64,000 nt of DNA. Origin: Paracoccus onubensis. GTDB lineage: Bacteria; Pseudomonadota; Alphaproteobacteria; Rhodobacterales; Rhodobacteraceae. The number at the start of each line of letters is the position of its first letter. Positions within the stretch are counted from its first letter, which is position 1. Below the pieces are notes generated by a model. That model had not been told where the DNA came from. It searched no databases and worked only from the letters and a program-made list of their open reading frames with translations. A program made the position numbers and the translations under genes. This document shows, in pieces, positions 1 through 9,943 of this stretch. Location: positions 62,001 through 126,000 of the forward strand of contig NZ_QZCG01000005.1 in NCBI RefSeq assembly GCF_003591515.1. Direction: 5' to 3'.

Positions 1-489
1 GTGGTGGCAGGCGACGGTCAGGTCAGCGTCGGCCAGACGGTGATGAAAGGCACGGCCCGGAAGGTGCGCCGGCTCAAGCCGGGCGGGCATGACGTGGTTG
101 CCGGTTTCGCCGGCTCGACCGCGGATGCCTTTACCCTGCTTGAGCGGCTGGAGGTCAAGCTGGAAGCCGCGCCGGGCCAGTTGCAGCGGGCCTGTGTGGA
201 ACTGGCCAAGGATTGGCGGACCGACAAGTTCCTGCGCAATCTGGAAGCGATGCTGATCGTGACCGATGGCGAGCAGATTTATGTGGTGACCGGCGCGGGC
301 GATGTGCTGGAACCGGAACATGAGGTGGCCGCGATCGGCTCGGGCGGGAATTTCGCGCTGGCGGCAGCGCGGGGGTTGCTGGACAGCGATCAGGATGCCG
401 AAACGATTGCGCGGAAGGCGATGGCGATCGCGGCGGATATCTGCGTTTACACCAATGGCAACCTGACGGTCGAGACGATCGGCGGGTGA
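1..489 (+). CDS. hslV: ATP-dependent protease subunit HslV (5' truncated by window edge)
   Basis: This is the proteolytic subunit of the HslVU (ClpYQ) cytoplasmic protease. The reading frame is open at base 1. The visible protein begins at the [17 protein letters not shown] segment, which in the family lies about 15-20 residues after the N-terminal catalytic threonine, so the nucleophile is outside the window and the GTG at base 1 is not the real start. Family signatures present are [42 protein letters not shown] and the C-terminal DICVYTN. hslU follows 78 bp downstream, and the two products form the HslV double-hexamer/HslU hexamer complex. The gap holds a copy of an interspersed intergenic element. 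Confidence 0.97.
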   Translation: MVAGDGQVSVGQTVMKGTARKVRRLKPGGHDVVAGFAGSTADAFTLLERLEVKLEAAPGQLQRACVELAKDWRTDKFLRNLEAMLIVTDGEQIYVVTGAGDVLEPEHEVAAIGSGGNFALAAARGLLDSDQDAETIARKAMAIAADICVYTNGNLTVETIGG

Positions 490-490
490 A

Positions 491-550
491 GGGGCGCTGC
501 CCCGTCGCGCGGATCGCGCGACTCCCCGAGGTATTTGAACAAAGAAGAAG
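491..550 (+). repeat. Interspersed two-part intergenic element, copy A
   Basis: A GC palindrome (ggggcgctgcccc, 491-503) is followed 20 bp later by the string ccccgaggtattt (524-536) and, after 4 bases, aaagaagaag (541-550). The same two-part arrangement occurs at 19200-19265 (reverse) and 37877-37923, and the second part alone at 23407-23434. This copy sits between hslV and hslU and ends just before the hslU ribosome binding site. The function is unknown; it could act as an RNA structure or processing site. Confidence 0.7.
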
Positions 551-567
551 CCAGTTGAGGCAATGAC

Positions 568-1875
568 ATGACCGACCTGACACCGCGCGAGATCGTATCC
601 GAGCTTGATCGCTTCATCATCGGACAGAAAGACGCCAAGCGCGCAGTTGCGGTCGCTTTGCGCAACCGCTGGCGGCGCAAGCAGCTTGGCGACGATCTGC
701 GCGATGAAGTCTATCCGAAAAATATCCTGATGATCGGCCCGACCGGCGTCGGCAAGACCGAGATCAGCCGCAGGCTTGCCAAGCTGGCCAATGCGCCCTT
801 CATCAAGGTCGAGGCAACCAAGTTCACCGAGATCGGCTATGTCGGTCGGGATGTCGAGCAGATCATCCGCGATCTGGCCGATTCGGCGATGATCGACATG
901 CGGGACCGCATGCGCGAAGAGGTCAAGGCGCGGGCGCATAAAGCCGCCGAGGATCGCGTGATCGAGGCGCTTGCCGGGGACGGCGCGCGCGACGGCACGC
1001 GGCAGATGTTCCGCGACAAGCTGAAGCGCGGCGAGTTGGACGATACGGTCATCGAGCTGGAATTGCAGGACAACTCCAATCCGCTTGGCGCGATGGAAAT
1101 TCCCGGTCAGCCGGGTGCCGCGATGGGCGGAATCATGGATCTGTCGGGACTGATGAAAGCCTTTGGCGGGCGTCGGGTGCGCCGCAAGATAACCGTTTCG
1201 GAAAGCTACGATCTGCTGATCGCGGAAGAGGCGGACAAACTGCTGGATGACGAGGTGGTCAAGACGGCGGCGCTTGAATCGGTTCAGGAAAACGGCATCG
1301 TCTTTATCGACGAGATCGACAAGGTCTGTGCCCGCACCGATGCCCGTGGCGGCGATGTCAGCCGCGAGGGCGTGCAGCGCGACCTGCTGCCGCTGATCGA
1401 GGGCACCACGGTCAGCACAAAATACGGCGCCGTGAAGACCGATCATATCCTGTTCATCGCCTCGGGCGCCTTCCATGTCGCGAAACCGTCCGATCTTTTG
1501 CCGGAATTGCAGGGCCGTCTGCCGATCCGGGTGGAATTGCGCGCCCTGACCGAAGAGGATTTCATCCGCATCCTGACCGAGACGGACAATGCCTTGACTC
1601 GCCAATACACTGCCCTGATGAAAACCGAAGGCGTCACGGTCGGCTTTACCGAGAACGGCATCGCCGCGCTTGCACGGATCGCCGCCGAGGTGAATGCCTC
1701 GGTCGAGAATATCGGCGCGCGCAGGCTTTATACCGTGATCGAGCGGGTTTTCGAGGAATTGTCCTTCGCCGCCCCCGACAAGAGCGGCGAGACGGTCAGC
1801 GTCGATGCCGCCTATGTCGAAAAACATCTGGGCGATCTGGCGCGCTCTGCCGACATGTCACGCTACGTCCTGTAG
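568..1875 (+). CDS. hslU: ATP-dependent protease ATPase subunit HslU
   Basis: HslU is the AAA+ unfoldase that feeds substrates to HslV. The 435 residues match the usual family length. Walker A is GPTGVGKT (about 57-64), the pore loop GYVGRD is at 90-95, the variable I domain spans roughly 110-240, Walker B is VFIDEID (about 245-251), and the extreme C-terminus SRYVL is the tail that docks into HslV pockets. The ATG at 568 is preceded by a gagg motif about 8 bases upstream. It is probably cotranscribed with hslV. A run of seven T after GC-rich sequence at about 1884-1900 could help termination, but no clean hairpin is visible there. Confidence 0.98.
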   Translation: MTDLTPREIVSELDRFIIGQKDAKRAVAVALRNRWRRKQLGDDLRDEVYPKNILMIGPTGVGKTEISRRLAKLANAPFIKVEATKFTEIGYVGRDVEQIIRDLADSAMIDMRDRMREEVKARAHKAAEDRVIEALAGDGARDGTRQMFRDKLKRGELDDTVIELELQDNSNPLGAMEIPGQPGAAMGGIMDLSGLMKAFGGRRVRRKITVSESYDLLIAEEADKLLDDEVVKTAALESVQENGIVFIDEIDKVCARTDARGGDVSREGVQRDLLPLIEGTTVSTKYGAVKTDHILFIASGAFHVAKPSDLLPELQGRLPIRVELRALTEEDFIRILTETDNALTRQYTALMKTEGVTVGFTENGIAALARIAAEVNASVENIGARRLYTVIERVFEELSFAAPDKSGETVSVDAAYVEKHLGDLARSADMSRYVL

Positions 1876-2003
1876 CGCGGCAAGGGGCCGGCGGTTTTTT
1901 TCTGACAACCGGTTCACTTTGTCGAAAGCAATGGCAACTCATACTTGCACCCGCCCGTCCCGGCAGTCAGGTTTCGGGTGCAAAAGAGGAGATCGTCCGG
2001 AAT

Positions 2004-3422
2004 ATGCGTCGCCCTGCCTTGTCCGCTGCGCTGGCTCTGTTGCTGACCGCGCCAGCCGCCCTTGCCGAGATGCCCGAGGGGATCAGTCATTTCACCCTGC
2101 CCAACGGCCTGGAAACCGTGGTGATCGAGGATCACCGGGCCCCGGTCGTCGTGCAGATGCTCTGGTACAAGATCGGATCGGCTGACGAGCCGCCCGGCAA
2201 ATCCGGTATTGCCCATTATCTGGAACATCTGATGTTCAAGGGCACGGATAAGCTGGAACCCGGGGAACTATCGAAAACCGTCACCCGGAATGGCGGCATG
2301 GACAATGCCTTTACCTCTTACGACTACACCACCTATTTCCAGCGTATCGCCAGCGACCGCCTGCCCCTGATCATGGAGATGGAGGCGGACCGGATGGCCA
2401 ATCTGAAGATCGGCGAGGATGACTGGCAGGCCGAACGGCAGGTGGTTCTGGAAGAACGGGCGCAGCGGATCGACAGCGATCCCTCTGCCCTTTTCGCGGA
2501 AGAGCGCAATGCCGTTCAGTATTACAACCATCCCTATCGTCGTCCCGTCATCGGCTGGCGTCAGGAGATGATGGCCCTCACCCGCGAGGATGCGATCGCC
2601 TGGTATGACGAGCATTATTCGCCCGATGAGGCGGTTCTGATCCTTGCCGGCGATGTCACCCCGGAAAAGGCACGGGAGCTGGCCGAGAAATATTACGGCC
2701 CCATCACCGCGAAGGGCAAGCCGGAGCCGCGCGCGCGCCCGCAGGAGCCGATCCAGAACGCGCCGCGCCGGATGGAGATGCAGGACGCGCGAGTGGCCCA
2801 GCCGCGCATGACCCGCAGCTATCTGGTACCGGAACGCAATCCGGGCGAACAGGAAAGCGCCGCCGCCCTGACGGTTCTGGCCGAATTGCTGGGCGGATCG
2901 ATGCAAACCTCGGTTCTGGGGCGCCAACTCGCGATTCCGGGCAAGGCGCTGTGGGTCAGTGCCGATTATGACGGGCTGGCCGTCGATCCGCAGGCATTCT
3001 CGATCTCGATGGTTCCCGCATCGGGGATGGATCAGCAAGAGGCCGAGGCAATGCTTGACGAGGTTCTTGAGAAATTCACCGAGACCGGCCCCGACGCCGA
3101 GGATCTCGAACGGGTCAAGACCCAGATCCGCGCCTCGCAGATCTATTCTCGCGATTCGGCGCATGGTCGCGCCTATGATTACGGGCAGGGGCTGGCAACC
3201 GGCTTGACGGTCGAGGATGTGAATGACTGGCCGGATATCCTTTCCGCCGTCACGGTCGAGGATGTCACCGAGGCCGCAAGGCAGGTTCTGAACAGCAATG
3301 CCAATGTCACCGGCTGGCTGCTGCCCGCGGAAGAGGAAACCGGGGGCAACGCGCAACCGGCGGCTCCGGAATCGCAACAACCAGCCCCCGATGAAGCCGC
3401 CAAAAGCGAGGTGCAAGAATGA
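2004..3422 (+). CDS. Exported M16 family zinc peptidase (catalytic member of the pair)
   Basis: A 472-residue processing-peptidase-like protein of the M16 (pitrilysin/PqqF) family. The N-terminal 21 residues form a signal peptide ending in APAALA, so it should act in the periplasm. The inverted zinc motif HYLEH (71-75) is intact, with acidic residues E150/E151 in VVLEER at the position of the third zinc ligand. The C-terminus is a Gln/Ala/Pro-rich tail. The ATG at 2004 has agagga about 15 bases upstream. The next gene overlaps by 4 bp (ATGA) and encodes a non-catalytic M16 homologue, the usual active/inactive pairing. The natural substrate is unknown. Confidence 0.93.
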   Translation: MRRPALSAALALLLTAPAALAEMPEGISHFTLPNGLETVVIEDHRAPVVVQMLWYKIGSADEPPGKSGIAHYLEHLMFKGTDKLEPGELSKTVTRNGGMDNAFTSYDYTTYFQRIASDRLPLIMEMEADRMANLKIGEDDWQAERQVVLEERAQRIDSDPSALFAEERNAVQYYNHPYRRPVIGWRQEMMALTREDAIAWYDEHYSPDEAVLILAGDVTPEKARELAEKYYGPITAKGKPEPRARPQEPIQNAPRRMEMQDARVAQPRMTRSYLVPERNPGEQESAAALTVLAELLGGSMQTSVLGRQLAIPGKALWVSADYDGLAVDPQAFSISMVPASGMDQQEAEAMLDEVLEKFTETGPDAEDLERVKTQIRASQIYSRDSAHGRAYDYGQGLATGLTVEDVNDWPDILSAVTVEDVTEAARQVLNSNANVTGWLLPAEEETGGNAQPAAPESQQPAPDEAAKSEVQE

Positions 3423-4765
3423 TCCGCGCCGCAATAGCCGTTTTCTTCGCCGTTCTGGCCATGCCTGCCCATGCCATCGACATACAGGAGGTCACCTCTC
3501 CCGGTGGTGTCAAAGCCTGGCTGGTCGAGGATCATTCGATCCCCTTCACCGCCCTCAGCATCAGTTTCAAAGGCGGCGCCAGTCTGGACGATCCGGCCAA
3601 GCGCGGCGCCGTCAACCTGATGACGGCAACCCTCGAAGAAGGTGCCGGCAAGCTGAACGCGACCGAATACGCGCAGGCGGCCGAAGCGTTGGGCGCACAA
3701 TTCAGCTTTGACGTGGGCGATGATTCGCTGAATGTCTCGATGCGCAGCCTGACCGAGAATCGGGATGACGCCGCCGCGCTTCTTGCGCAGGCCCTGACGC
3801 AACCCCGCTTCGAGGATAAGGCGGTCGACCGGGTTCGCGCCCAGGTGCAGGCCGTCATCAAGACAGAAGCCACTGATCCGCAGGCGATTGCCGCCAAGGA
3901 AATGGCAAAGCAGGCATGGGGGGATCACCCCTACGCGAGTTCGATCAATGGCACGGCCGAATCGGTGAAAAACCTGACGCGCAACGATCTGGTGGCGGCC
4001 AAGAACCGCGTTTTGGCCCGCGACCGGGTGATTGTCGGCGCCGCCGGAGACATAACCGCGGAAGAGCTTGGCGCGCTTATCGACAAGATCGTCGGCGGTC
4101 TGCCCGAAAAAGGGACCGCTCCCCTGCCTCAGCCGGCAGAGTTGCAACTGACCGGCGGCGTCTCGGTGATCGACTGGAACAGCCCGCAGACGGTCGTCAG
4201 TTTCGCCGGGCCGGGATTGCCCATCGACGATCCGGATTACTTCGCCGCCTATGTGGCCAATCACATCCTTGGCGGCGGCGGCTTCAGTTCGCGCCTGATG
4301 GACGAGATCCGGGAAAAACGGGGTCTGACCTATGGCGTCGGTACCGGCCTTGCCAACGGGCTTTACGGCGAGAGCTGGCAGGGCGGCATGGCCGGATCGA
4401 ACGCCACGGTCGCGCAGGCGATCGATCTGATCCGTCAGGAATGGGATCGCATGGCCACGGATGGCGTCACCGAACAGGAACTGAATGACGCCAAGACCTA
4501 TCTGACCGGTGAATATCCCCTGCGGTTCGACGGCAATGGCAAGATCGCCTCGCTTCTGACCGGAATGCAACTGGCGGGCTTTCCCATCGACTACCCGAAT
4601 TACCGCAATGATCTGGTCGAAGCCGTCACTGCCGATGATGTGAAACAGGTAGCGGAACGGCTTCTGGATTCCGACAATCTGCGCTTTATCCTTGTCGGAC
4701 GCCCCGAGGGAATTACTGGCGATTCCGCCGAATCAGCGGGTGAAAAGACCGAAACCGGAGGGTGA
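3419..4765 (+). CDS. Exported M16 family protein, non-catalytic partner
   Basis: A 448-residue M16 homologue with a signal peptide (residues 1-19, ending MPAHA). The position of the HxxEH zinc motif is occupied by NLMTATLEEG, so the metal ligands are missing and it should not be a peptidase by itself. The C-terminal half keeps the REKRGLTYGVG segment, the substrate-binding Arg/Tyr region of M16 proteins. It overlaps the catalytic M16 gene by 4 bp, so translation is probably coupled and a heterodimer like those of mitochondrial processing peptidase is likely (inference). Confidence 0.92.
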   Translation: MIRAAIAVFFAVLAMPAHAIDIQEVTSPGGVKAWLVEDHSIPFTALSISFKGGASLDDPAKRGAVNLMTATLEEGAGKLNATEYAQAAEALGAQFSFDVGDDSLNVSMRSLTENRDDAAALLAQALTQPRFEDKAVDRVRAQVQAVIKTEATDPQAIAAKEMAKQAWGDHPYASSINGTAESVKNLTRNDLVAAKNRVLARDRVIVGAAGDITAEELGALIDKIVGGLPEKGTAPLPQPAELQLTGGVSVIDWNSPQTVVSFAGPGLPIDDPDYFAAYVANHILGGGGFSSRLMDEIREKRGLTYGVGTGLANGLYGESWQGGMAGSNATVAQAIDLIRQEWDRMATDGVTEQELNDAKTYLTGEYPLRFDGNGKIASLLTGMQLAGFPIDYPNYRNDLVEAVTADDVKQVAERLLDSDNLRFILVGRPEGITGDSAESAGEKTETGG

Positions 4766-4901
4766 TCTTTCCGCCGCATGACGGTTTCCTGCCATATCTG
4801 TTCGCCGCCGTGACCGGCATGGGCGCGAGCCCGTGCTAATCGGCGGACGACAGGCAGCCTGTATCCCGGCTTGGCCTCCGGTTTTCAGAAGGATCACCTG
4901 A

Positions 4902-5786
4902 ATGAATTCTTACGTCCTGACCGTGCAATGCGAATCCCGTCGCGGAATCGTTGCCGCGATCTCGGGTTATCTGGCCGAGAACGGGTGCAACATCACCGAT
5001 GCGGCGCAGTTCGATGATGAGTTGACCGGACGTTTCTTCATCCGCATCACGTTCCGCCCCGAAACCGGTACCGGGCTGGAAGAGCTGCGCGAGGGGTTCG
5101 ATCCGGTCGCACAGCCCTTTGGGATGATCTGGGCAATGCATGATTCCGCGCATCGGATGAAGGTGCTGCTGATGGTCTCGAATTTCGGCCATTGCCTGAA
5201 TGATCTGCTGTATCGCTGGCGGATCGGGGCGCTGCCGATCGATATCGTGGGGGTGATCTCGAATCACCTGACTTATCAGAAGCTCGTGGTGAATCATGAT
5301 ATCCCCTTTCACCACATCCGGGTGACGAAAGAGAACAAGTCGGAGGCCGAAGCCCAGATGATGGGTCTTGTCGAGGATACCGGCACGGAACTGGTGGTGC
5401 TGGCGCGCTATATGCAGATCCTCTCGGATTCACTGTGCCAGAAGATGTCGGGGCGGATCATCAATATCCATCATTCCTTCCTGCCCAGTTTCAAGGGCGC
5501 GAATCCCTATAAGCAGGCTTACGAGCGCGGGGTGAAGCTGATCGGCGCGACATCGCATTATGTCACCGCCGATCTGGACGAAGGGCCGATCATCGAGCAG
5601 GACATCATCCGGGTGACCCATGCGCAGTCACCCGAGGATTATGTGAGCCTGGGCCGCGACGTGGAAAGTCAGGTTCTGGCACGCGCGATCCATGCGCATA
5701 TTCACCACCGCGTGTTCCAGAATGGCAACAAGACGGTGGTCTTCCCGGCCTCGCCCGGCTCTTATGCGTCCGAGCGTATGGGATAG
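4902..5786 (+). CDS. purU: Formyltetrahydrofolate deformylase
   Basis: PurU hydrolyses 10-formyl-THF to THF and formate, balancing the one-carbon pool and supplying formate for purine synthesis. The 294-residue protein has an N-terminal ACT domain (about 1-80, beginning MNSYVLTVQCESRRGIVAAI) and a formyltransferase-fold catalytic domain (about 85-285). Catalytic residues fit N188 and H190 in INIHHSFLPSF and D226 in DLDEGPI. The ATG at 4902 is preceded by agaagga. It is monocistronic: it ends inside a strong hairpin shared with the convergent aminotransferase gene. No riboswitch was recognised upstream. Confidence 0.96.
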   Translation: MNSYVLTVQCESRRGIVAAISGYLAENGCNITDAAQFDDELTGRFFIRITFRPETGTGLEELREGFDPVAQPFGMIWAMHDSAHRMKVLLMVSNFGHCLNDLLYRWRIGALPIDIVGVISNHLTYQKLVVNHDIPFHHIRVTKENKSEAEAQMMGLVEDTGTELVVLARYMQILSDSLCQKMSGRIINIHHSFLPSFKGANPYKQAYERGVKLIGATSHYVTADLDEGPIIEQDIIRVTHAQSPEDYVSLGRDVESQVLARAIHAHIHHRVFQNGNKTVVFPASPGSYASERMG

Positions 5787-5811
5787 CGGGAGAGGATCCT
5801 GCCCGCTATCC
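5781..5811. terminator. Bidirectional terminator hairpin between purU and aminotransferase
   Basis: A perfect 10-bp inverted repeat, ggatagcggg (5781-5790) and cccgctatcc (5802-5811), with an 11-nt loop. It begins inside the purU stop codon region and ends 6 bp before the stop of the convergent aminotransferase gene, the right place to end transcripts from both sides. No long T-tract is present. Confidence 0.75.
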
Positions 5812-5817
5812 TTCATG

Positions 5818-7128
5818 TCAGGCGGTTTCCGCCAGCACCTCGCGCAGCGTGTCCGCCATGAAACCGATATCGGATTCCGACAGGATCAGCGGCGGCGACA
5901 ATGCCATGATATCCCCGGTCACGCGGATCATCAGCCCTTTGGCCCATGCGCGTTTCATCACCTCGACGGCGCGCGCGCCGGCAGCGCCATCGCGACTGGC
6001 AAGCTCGACCCCGGCGATCAGCCCGATGGTGCGGATATCGGTCACATGGGCAGCATCCTTCAGCCCGTGGAACGCATCGCCCCATGCCTGCTCGAGACGG
6101 GCGGCATTTTCGAACATCCCCTCTTCGCTATAGGCGCGCAGGGCGGCAAGCGCCGCCGCAGTGGCGACCGGGTGGGCGGAATAGGTGTAGCCGTGAAACA
6201 GCTCGATCGGGGTTTCGGAATTCTCGACCACCGCATCATAAATGAACTGCGCCGCAGCGACCCCACCCATCGGGATCGTGCCGCTTGTAACTCCCTTGGC
6301 GAAGGTCATCAGATCCGGCGTCACACCGAAATATTCCGAAGCCGTCGCACGGCCCATACGCCCGAAACCAGTAATCACCTCATCGAAGATCAGCAGGATG
6401 TCATGCCGGGTTGCAATCTCGCGCAGGCGTTGCAGATAGCCTTCGGGTGGCGGCAGAACACCGGTGGAGCCGGCGACAGGTTCGACGATCACCGCCGCGA
6501 TCGTCTCGGCGCCGTGCAGGGTCACCAGCCGTTCCAGATCATCGGCCAGTTCGGCGCCATGCGGAACCGCGCCACGGGTAAAGCTGTTGCGGGCCGGATC
6601 ATGGGTATGGCGCATGTGATCGACGCCAGGGAGATGGGTCGCGAATTGTTTGCGATTCGCCACGATGCCGCCAACCGAGATACCGCCGAAACCGACCCCG
6701 TGATAGCCCCGTTCACGCCCGATGAAACGGTTCTTGCCCGCCTTGCCGCGCGCCTTGTGATAGGCCAGCGCGATCTTGAGCGCCGTATCCACGGCTTCCG
6801 AACCGGAATTGGCAAAGAAGATCCGATTCAGCGGATCCGGGAACAGGGCGGCAAGCTGACCTGCCAGCCGGAAGGGCTCGGGATGGCCGAAATTGAACAT
6901 CGGCGCGAAATCCAGCGTTTTGGCGGTGGTGGCAATCGCCTCGACAATCAGCGGGTGGCTGTGTCCGGCATTGGCGCACCACAGACCGGCGGCGCCGTCC
7001 ATGATCTGCCGCCCATCCTCGGAAGTGTAATACATTCCCTCGGCAGACACGACCATGCGCGGACCGGCCTTGAAGTCGCGGTTCGCGGTGAACGGCATCC
7101 AGTAGTTTTCGAGCGTATTCGGATTCAT
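5818..7128 (-). CDS. Class III omega-amino acid (beta-alanine):pyruvate aminotransferase
   Basis: A PLP-dependent fold-type I transaminase of 436 residues. The start resembles the characterised omega-amino acid:pyruvate transaminases (YWMPFTANRDFK, then GLWCANAGHSHP). The cofactor-binding segment FDEVITGFGR (248-257) and the Schiff-base lysine K278 in TFAKGVTSG are present. Likely substrates are beta-alanine or similar omega-amines with pyruvate as acceptor; the exact donor cannot be told from sequence. An MHS-type transporter gene lies 86 bp upstream on the same strand, suggesting a small uptake-and-catabolism unit. Confidence 0.9.
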   Translation of the reverse strand: MNPNTLENYWMPFTANRDFKAGPRMVVSAEGMYYTSEDGRQIMDGAAGLWCANAGHSHPLIVEAIATTAKTLDFAPMFNFGHPEPFRLAGQLAALFPDPLNRIFFANSGSEAVDTALKIALAYHKARGKAGKNRFIGRERGYHGVGFGGISVGGIVANRKQFATHLPGVDHMRHTHDPARNSFTRGAVPHGAELADDLERLVTLHGAETIAAVIVEPVAGSTGVLPPPEGYLQRLREIATRHDILLIFDEVITGFGRMGRATASEYFGVTPDLMTFAKGVTSGTIPMGGVAAAQFIYDAVVENSETPIELFHGYTYSAHPVATAAALAALRAYSEEGMFENAARLEQAWGDAFHGLKDAAHVTDIRTIGLIAGVELASRDGAAGARAVEVMKRAWAKGLMIRVTGDIMALSPPLILSESDIGFMADTLREVLAETA

Positions 7129-7214
7129 CGAACCCTCCCTGACAATCCATAGGCTCTTTCTGAACCGTTTGGTCAGGAAAATGAAGGGGGGATCAGGCGC
7201 TCCCTTTCATCACG

Positions 7215-8525
7215 TCACGATTTTCCGAATTCCAGCCGGGTCGCCAGCCACAGCGCCAGAAAGGTGCAGACCGCGCCCGACAGCAGATACAGGCCCGAGG
7301 CGGGCAGACCGCCCCATGCCGACAGGGCAAGAGCGGCAAGCGGCGCGAAGCCCGCGCCGAACATCCATGCCAGATCCGACACGATGGCCGAGCCGGTATA
7401 CCGGTGATGGCGTTCGAACAGCGAGGCAACCGCACCCGAGGATTGTCCGAAATTCAGCCCCAGGATGATGAAGCCCATGATCATGTAGATCGCCTCGCCC
7501 AATCCCTGCCCGGCCAGAAGCAATGGCGCGAGGATGGCGTAACCGGCGATATAGACCGCACCCTGAAACAGGAATTTCCGGTGCCCCATCCGATCGGCCA
7601 GAAAACCCGAAAAGACGATCGAGACGATCCCGAAGACTGCGGCGAATGATTCGATCAGCAGAAAGCGGGACAGGCTTTCATCGGTGTAAAGATATACCCA
7701 TGACAGCGGAAAGACCGTGACCATGTGGAACAGTGCGAATGTCGCCAATGGCACGAAAGCACCGACAAGGATGGTCTTGCCGTCACGGGCAATAGCCTCC
7801 CGCATCCGGGAAGGCTCAAGCTCGCGAGCATGGAACATCTGGTCATATTCCGGAGTCACCACGATTCGCAGCCGCGCGAACAGGGCGACGACATTGATCG
7901 CGAACGCGACAAAGAACGGGTAGCGCCAGCCCCAGTCAAGAAAATCCTCCTGCGACAGCTGCGAAACGAGATAGGCGAAAAGCAGGCTTGCCACGATCAG
8001 GCCCAGCGGTGCGCCAAGCTGCGGCACCATGGCATAGAAACCCCGTTTCCCTTCCGGCGCCGTGACCGCCAATAGCGAGGGCAGCCCGTCCCAGGCGCCG
8101 CCAAGCGCCATCCCCTGCCCGATTCGCAGGATGCAAAGCACCACGATCGAGGCCGCGCCGATATTCTCATATGACGGTATCAGCCCCATGGCGACGGTCG
8201 AAGTTCCCAACAAAAGCAATGCGATCGTCAGTTTGACTCCCTTGCCGTAGGCGCGGTCGATCGCGGTGAAAACCGCCGTTCCGATCGGCCGCGCCAGAAA
8301 GGCAAGCGCAAAGATCGTGAAGGACCACAGGGTCGCCCTCACGGGTTCTTCGAACGGGAAATAACGCATCGGAAAAACGATCACCGAAGCGATCGCGAAG
8401 ACGAAGAAATCGAAGAATTCCGATGTGCGTCCGATGATCACCCCCACGGCGATATCGGACGGGGACACCGCATGCCCGCTGTCCGGGCCGGGGCGCGCAG
8501 ACTTTGCCGTAGATGCGTCATTCAT
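7215..8525 (-). CDS. MFS transporter, metabolite:H+ symporter (MHS) type
   Basis: A 436-residue inner-membrane protein with about 12 hydrophobic segments. The N-terminus GRTSEFFDFFVFAIASVIVF and the loop FLARPIGTAVF are typical of the ShiA/ProP/citrate-type MHS subfamily, which import carboxylates and related solutes with protons. The MHS consensus GxxxEWxDF is altered here (RTSEFFDFF). It lies directly upstream of the aminotransferase on the same strand and is divergent from cyoA across 202 bp that carry two tandem palindromes. The substrate is unknown; the context suggests an amino acid or beta-amino acid. Confidence 0.88.
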   Translation of the reverse strand: MNDASTAKSARPGPDSGHAVSPSDIAVGVIIGRTSEFFDFFVFAIASVIVFPMRYFPFEEPVRATLWSFTIFALAFLARPIGTAVFTAIDRAYGKGVKLTIALLLLGTSTVAMGLIPSYENIGAASIVVLCILRIGQGMALGGAWDGLPSLLAVTAPEGKRGFYAMVPQLGAPLGLIVASLLFAYLVSQLSQEDFLDWGWRYPFFVAFAINVVALFARLRIVVTPEYDQMFHARELEPSRMREAIARDGKTILVGAFVPLATFALFHMVTVFPLSWVYLYTDESLSRFLLIESFAAVFGIVSIVFSGFLADRMGHRKFLFQGAVYIAGYAILAPLLLAGQGLGEAIYMIMGFIILGLNFGQSSGAVASLFERHHRYTGSAIVSDLAWMFGAGFAPLAALALSAWGGLPASGLYLLSGAVCTFLALWLATRLEFGKS

Positions 8526-8554
8526 ATCCTGCGGACTCCTTCGTTCCGGCCAAA

Positions 8555-8586
8555 ACCCATGCGCATGGGTCGCCCATAGCCTATGG
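8555..8586. promoter_or_regulatory. Two tandem palindromes in the MFS/cyoA divergent promoter region
   Basis: acccatgcgcatgggt (8555-8570) is a perfect 16-bp palindrome. After three bases, ccatagcctatgg (8574-8586) is a perfect 6-1-6 palindrome. The two centres are about 17-18 bp apart. They lie 30-60 bp upstream of the MFS start and about 140 bp upstream of cyoA, so they more likely control the MFS/aminotransferase unit. The regulator is unknown. Confidence 0.55.
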
Positions 8587-8727
8587 TGATCCCGCTCATG
8601 GCCTCATTTCAAGCCGGAAAACTGTTAAAATTGTATGTGTCAAATTGTCCGATGCCGGTCTCATGCGGTAGGATCTAGAACAGCTTCGTGACGCATACTG
8701 CACGCGTCGTTACGGGATTCGGCGGCC

Positions 8728-9930
8728 ATGACCACTTCGATGAAAGTTTTCCGATATGCAATTCCGGTGCCGGTAATCGCGGCATTGTCGGGATGTGAGG
8801 CAGTTGTTCTGTCCCCTGCGGGCGATATCGCGGAACGCCAGAAGGATCTGCTTCTGGCCGCGACCGGCCTGATGCTGATCATCATCATTCCGGTCATGGC
8901 GCTGGTCGTATTCTTCGCATGGAAATACCGCGCGGACCGCAAGGCGACCTATCAGCCCGAATGGGCCCATTCGACGAAAATCGAACTGGTCATCTGGGCC
9001 GCGCCGCTGATGATCATCATCTGCCTGGGCGCATTGACATGGGTCGGAACGCATCTTCTGGACCCCTATCGCCCCCTGGACCGGATCAGCAAAACCGCGG
9101 AAATTCCCCCGGATCATCAACCGCTTGAGGTTCAGGTCGTGGCGCTGGACTGGAAATGGCTGTTCATCTATCCCGAACAGGGTGTCGCCGCGATCAACGA
9201 ACTCGCCATTCCCGCGAACCGGGAAGTCGAGTTCAGGCTGACATCCTCATCGGTGATGAATGCGTTCTATATCCCGGCAATGGCAGGCATGATCTACGCC
9301 ATGCCGGGGATGGAGACGAAACTGCACGGGGTCTTCAACAATCCCGGAAGTTATCAGGGGCTTGCCTCGCATTACTCTGGCTGGGGCTTTTCCGGAATGC
9401 GGTTCAAGGCGCATGCCGTGGACGAGGCCGGCTTTCAGGACTGGGTGGCCGACGCCCGGGCGAAAGGCGGCGACCTGACGCGCGAGGAATATCTGAAGCT
9501 GGAGGTGCCCAGCCAGAACGAATCGCCGCGCACCTATGCCTCGGTCGACCCCGAGCTGTTCAACCGCGCGGTCAATCTGTGCGTCGAGCCGGGCAAGATG
9601 TGCATGGCCGAGATGATGGCCATCGACGACAAGGGCGGGCTGGGTCTTGAAGGCAGTATCAATATCCAGTCGTTGACGCATGACAAACATGCCCGGCGCG
9701 GCAACACGGAACCGGTTCTGGGCGTGACGCCCTTCGCGGTGTCCTCGATCTGCACCCCCGGCGATATTGCCCTGATGCTGACCGATACCGACGAGAAACC
9801 GGAACGGCGCAGCAATCCCGAACGGATGCATGGACATGCCCTGCCGGTACCTACCGGAGTATTCGGGCGGATGAGCTCTCCGGCGATTCGCGACGCCAGC
9901 CGTTCCGCCTTGCCGGAACCCAAACTTTGA
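8728..9930 (+). CDS. cyoA: Cytochrome bo3 ubiquinol oxidase subunit II (lipoprotein)
   Basis: Subunit II of the haem-copper quinol oxidase. The N-terminus is a lipoprotein signal with lipobox ALSGC (C23 predicted as the modified cysteine), followed by two transmembrane helices (about 42-65 and 84-107) and a periplasmic cupredoxin domain. The CuA-binding CxxxC motif of cytochrome c oxidases is absent, as expected for quinol oxidases. 400 residues is longer than E. coli CyoA (315), the excess being a polar C-terminal extension from about residue 330. The ATG at 8728 has ggcgg close upstream. First gene of cyoABCD-SURF1. Confidence 0.95.
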   Translation: MTTSMKVFRYAIPVPVIAALSGCEAVVLSPAGDIAERQKDLLLAATGLMLIIIIPVMALVVFFAWKYRADRKATYQPEWAHSTKIELVIWAAPLMIIICLGALTWVGTHLLDPYRPLDRISKTAEIPPDHQPLEVQVVALDWKWLFIYPEQGVAAINELAIPANREVEFRLTSSSVMNAFYIPAMAGMIYAMPGMETKLHGVFNNPGSYQGLASHYSGWGFSGMRFKAHAVDEAGFQDWVADARAKGGDLTREEYLKLEVPSQNESPRTYASVDPELFNRAVNLCVEPGKMCMAEMMAIDDKGGLGLEGSINIQSLTHDKHARRGNTEPVLGVTPFAVSSICTPGDIALMLTDTDEKPERRSNPERMHGHALPVPTGVFGRMSSPAIRDASRSALPEPKL

Positions 9931-9943
9931 ACGGAGCCCAGCA

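Noticed and set aside
4766..4901. Riboswitch upstream of purU
   Set aside because: The 136-bp leader shows no paired helices or conserved core that I can match to glycine, THF or purine riboswitches.
5692..7152. 486-codon plus-strand open frame
   Set aside because: It is antisense to the aminotransferase gene, whose product has a full set of PLP motifs; the plus-strand translation has no family features.
8631..8643. ttgtatgtgtcaa as an FNR-type box for cyoA
   Set aside because: The half-sites are TTG and CAA, but the spacing is one base short of TTGAT-N4-ATCAA and the inner bases do not match.
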